Shown here piece after piece: positions 4,882-5,373 of a stretch of DNA of 5,373 bases. Source of the DNA: JAVKFF01 sp040226215. GTDB taxonomy: Bacteria > Pseudomonadota > Alphaproteobacteria > DSM-16000 > Inquilinaceae. The DNA lies in assembly GCA_040226215.1 (NCBI GenBank), contig JAVKFF010000064.1:1-5373 (forward strand), read 5' to 3'. The stretch's first letter is position 1, and each line of letters starts with the position of its first letter. Under the pieces are notes generated by a model. That model ran no database searches and had not been told where the DNA came from. It worked only from the letters and a program-made list of their open reading frames with translations. The position numbers were made by a program, and so were the translations under genes.

Positions 4882-5265
4882 TCAGGCGGCGTTGGCCTTG
4901 CGTGCGACGGTTTCCTCGCTCGTCCAGCCGGTATAGGCGACAGAGCAATGACTGTCGCAGTAGGGCCGTCCGGCCAGGGCAGATTTGCCGCAGAAGCGGA
5001 AATCCGACGTCTTCGGATCGCCGATCGGCCATTGGCAGCGCTGCGATCCGCTGGACAGGATCGGTTGCGGCAGCGGGGCCGGGATCGGCGCCGCGGGCCG
5101 GGGCCGCCGGACGATCGGCGAGGTCCGCTTTTCGAGGCCGATACGGTGCGCCTTGCCGACGACGGCGTTGCGCGTCATGCCCAGATGCTTGCCGATCTGG
5201 GTGATCGACAGGCCCCGCGACCAGAGGGTCTTCAGTTCTTCGACAGTATCCGGCGTCCACGCCAT
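4882..5265 (-). CDS. gcrA: GcrA family cell cycle regulator
   Basis: GcrA is an alphaproteobacterial transcription factor that binds sigma70-RNA polymerase and activates promoters carrying GANTC sites methylated by CcrM, coupling transcription to the cell cycle. The 127-aa product starts MAWTPDTVEELKTLW, and residues 1-45 form the winged-helix DNA-binding part, including TRNAVVGKAHRIGL (31-44). A proline-rich linker spans about 47-75. The C-terminal sigma-interacting part carries CQWPIGDPKTSDFRFCG (77-93) and PYCDSHCSVAY (101-111), with Cys77, Cys92, Cys103 and His106 conserved as in Caulobacter GcrA. The protein is shorter than Caulobacter GcrA (about 173 aa), mostly in the linker. The start is set by GGGAG, 7 nt upstream. 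It stands alone, with a candidate sigma70 promoter and a GANTC site upstream. Confidence 0.95.
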   Translation of the reverse strand: MAWTPDTVEELKTLWSRGLSITQIGKHLGMTRNAVVGKAHRIGLEKRTSPIVRRPRPAAPIPAPLPQPILSSGSQRCQWPIGDPKTSDFRFCGKSALAGRPYCDSHCSVAYTGWTSEETVARKANAA

Positions 5266-5294
5266 ATCTCGGCTCCCGCCCTGTGTTCATCACT

Positions 5295-5307
5295 ACATGC
5301 AGTATGT
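5295..5307 (-). promoter_or_regulatory. Short dyad over the gcrA -10 region
   Basis: ACATGCAGTATGT (5295-5307) has ACAT/ATGT arms and a matching inner C/G pair, an imperfect 13-bp palindrome. It covers the candidate -10 and start point of gcrA, a position typical of a repressor or autoregulatory site. The binding protein is unknown. Confidence 0.3.
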
Positions 5308-5329
5308 GGCGACGCGGGCTCGGGGTCAC
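5301..5329 (-). promoter_or_regulatory. Candidate sigma70 promoter of gcrA
   Basis: Read on the minus strand, GTGACC (5329-5324) and CATACT (5306-5301) are separated by 17 bp, with 4/6 matches to each hexamer. The start point would be near 5294, with a leader of about 29 nt to the ATG. A GAGTC (GANTC) site lies at 5352-5356, 22 bp upstream of the -35. The remaining bases to the right edge show nothing else. Confidence 0.35.
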
Positions 5330-5351
5330 TATCTGGCTTCCCCCCGGATGC

Positions 5352-5356
5352 GAGTC
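5352..5356. promoter_or_regulatory. GANTC (CcrM-type) methylation site upstream of gcrA
   Basis: GAGTC is the recognition sequence of the CcrM adenine methyltransferase, the modification GcrA reads. It lies about 87 bp upstream of the gcrA start codon. Only a handful of GANTC sites occur in the window (others at 84, 926, 1120, 1166 and 3131), and this is the only one in a non-coding region. Confidence 0.4.
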
Positions 5357-5373
5357 GCAGCGCGGAGCGCGGT

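Overview
The window is strongly GC-rich and carries seven protein genes, one of them cut by the left edge. A recognisable gcrA gene points to an alphaproteobacterium, because GcrA is confined to that class. The high GC, the Coq4-family protein, the paired acyl-CoA dehydrogenases and the entericidin-type lipoprotein fit a Rhodospirillales-like lineage, but that finer placement is inference. Every gene in full view except the 83-aa ORF has a clear Shine-Dalgarno sequence, usually GGGAGG- or GAGG-type, about 5-7 nt before the chosen start.

Left block (minus strand, 1-1174): a Coq4-family protein of 336 aa, with an intact HDxxH-x11-E metal motif and a TerB-like N-terminal domain, followed 61 bp downstream by the first 34 codons of a PaaI/HotDog-type thioesterase. 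Divergent from it (plus strand, 1266-1944) is a two-gene unit: an unrecognised 83-aa protein and a YjbQ-family protein, only 7 bp apart.

Central block (plus strand, 2045-4526): two adjacent acyl-CoA dehydrogenase genes of the PimC/PimD or actinobacterial paired-FadE type. Their sequence defects are complementary. The first keeps the substrate/N-terminal FAD motifs and a helix-G glutamate. The second keeps the C-terminal FAD-binding motifs but has no glutamate at either known catalytic position. They very probably form one alpha2beta2 enzyme for the oxidation of an acyl-, dicarboxylyl- or ring-side-chain-CoA. The 160-bp gap between them holds two tandem GC-rich hairpins, and a terminator-like hairpin follows the second gene.

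Right block (4645-5373): a 51-aa entericidin-like lipoprotein (plus strand) converges on gcrA (minus strand). A 14-15 bp hairpin between them can serve both. The region upstream of gcrA holds a plausible sigma70 promoter, a short dyad over the -10 and a GANTC methylation site.

No stretch without a gene exceeds 160 bp. No RNA genes, CRISPR arrays, insertion sequences or attachment sites were seen. The observations most worth following are the TerB-Coq4 fusion, the split active site of the dehydrogenase pair, and a near-identical sequence block found upstream of both the 83-aa gene and the dehydrogenase operon.
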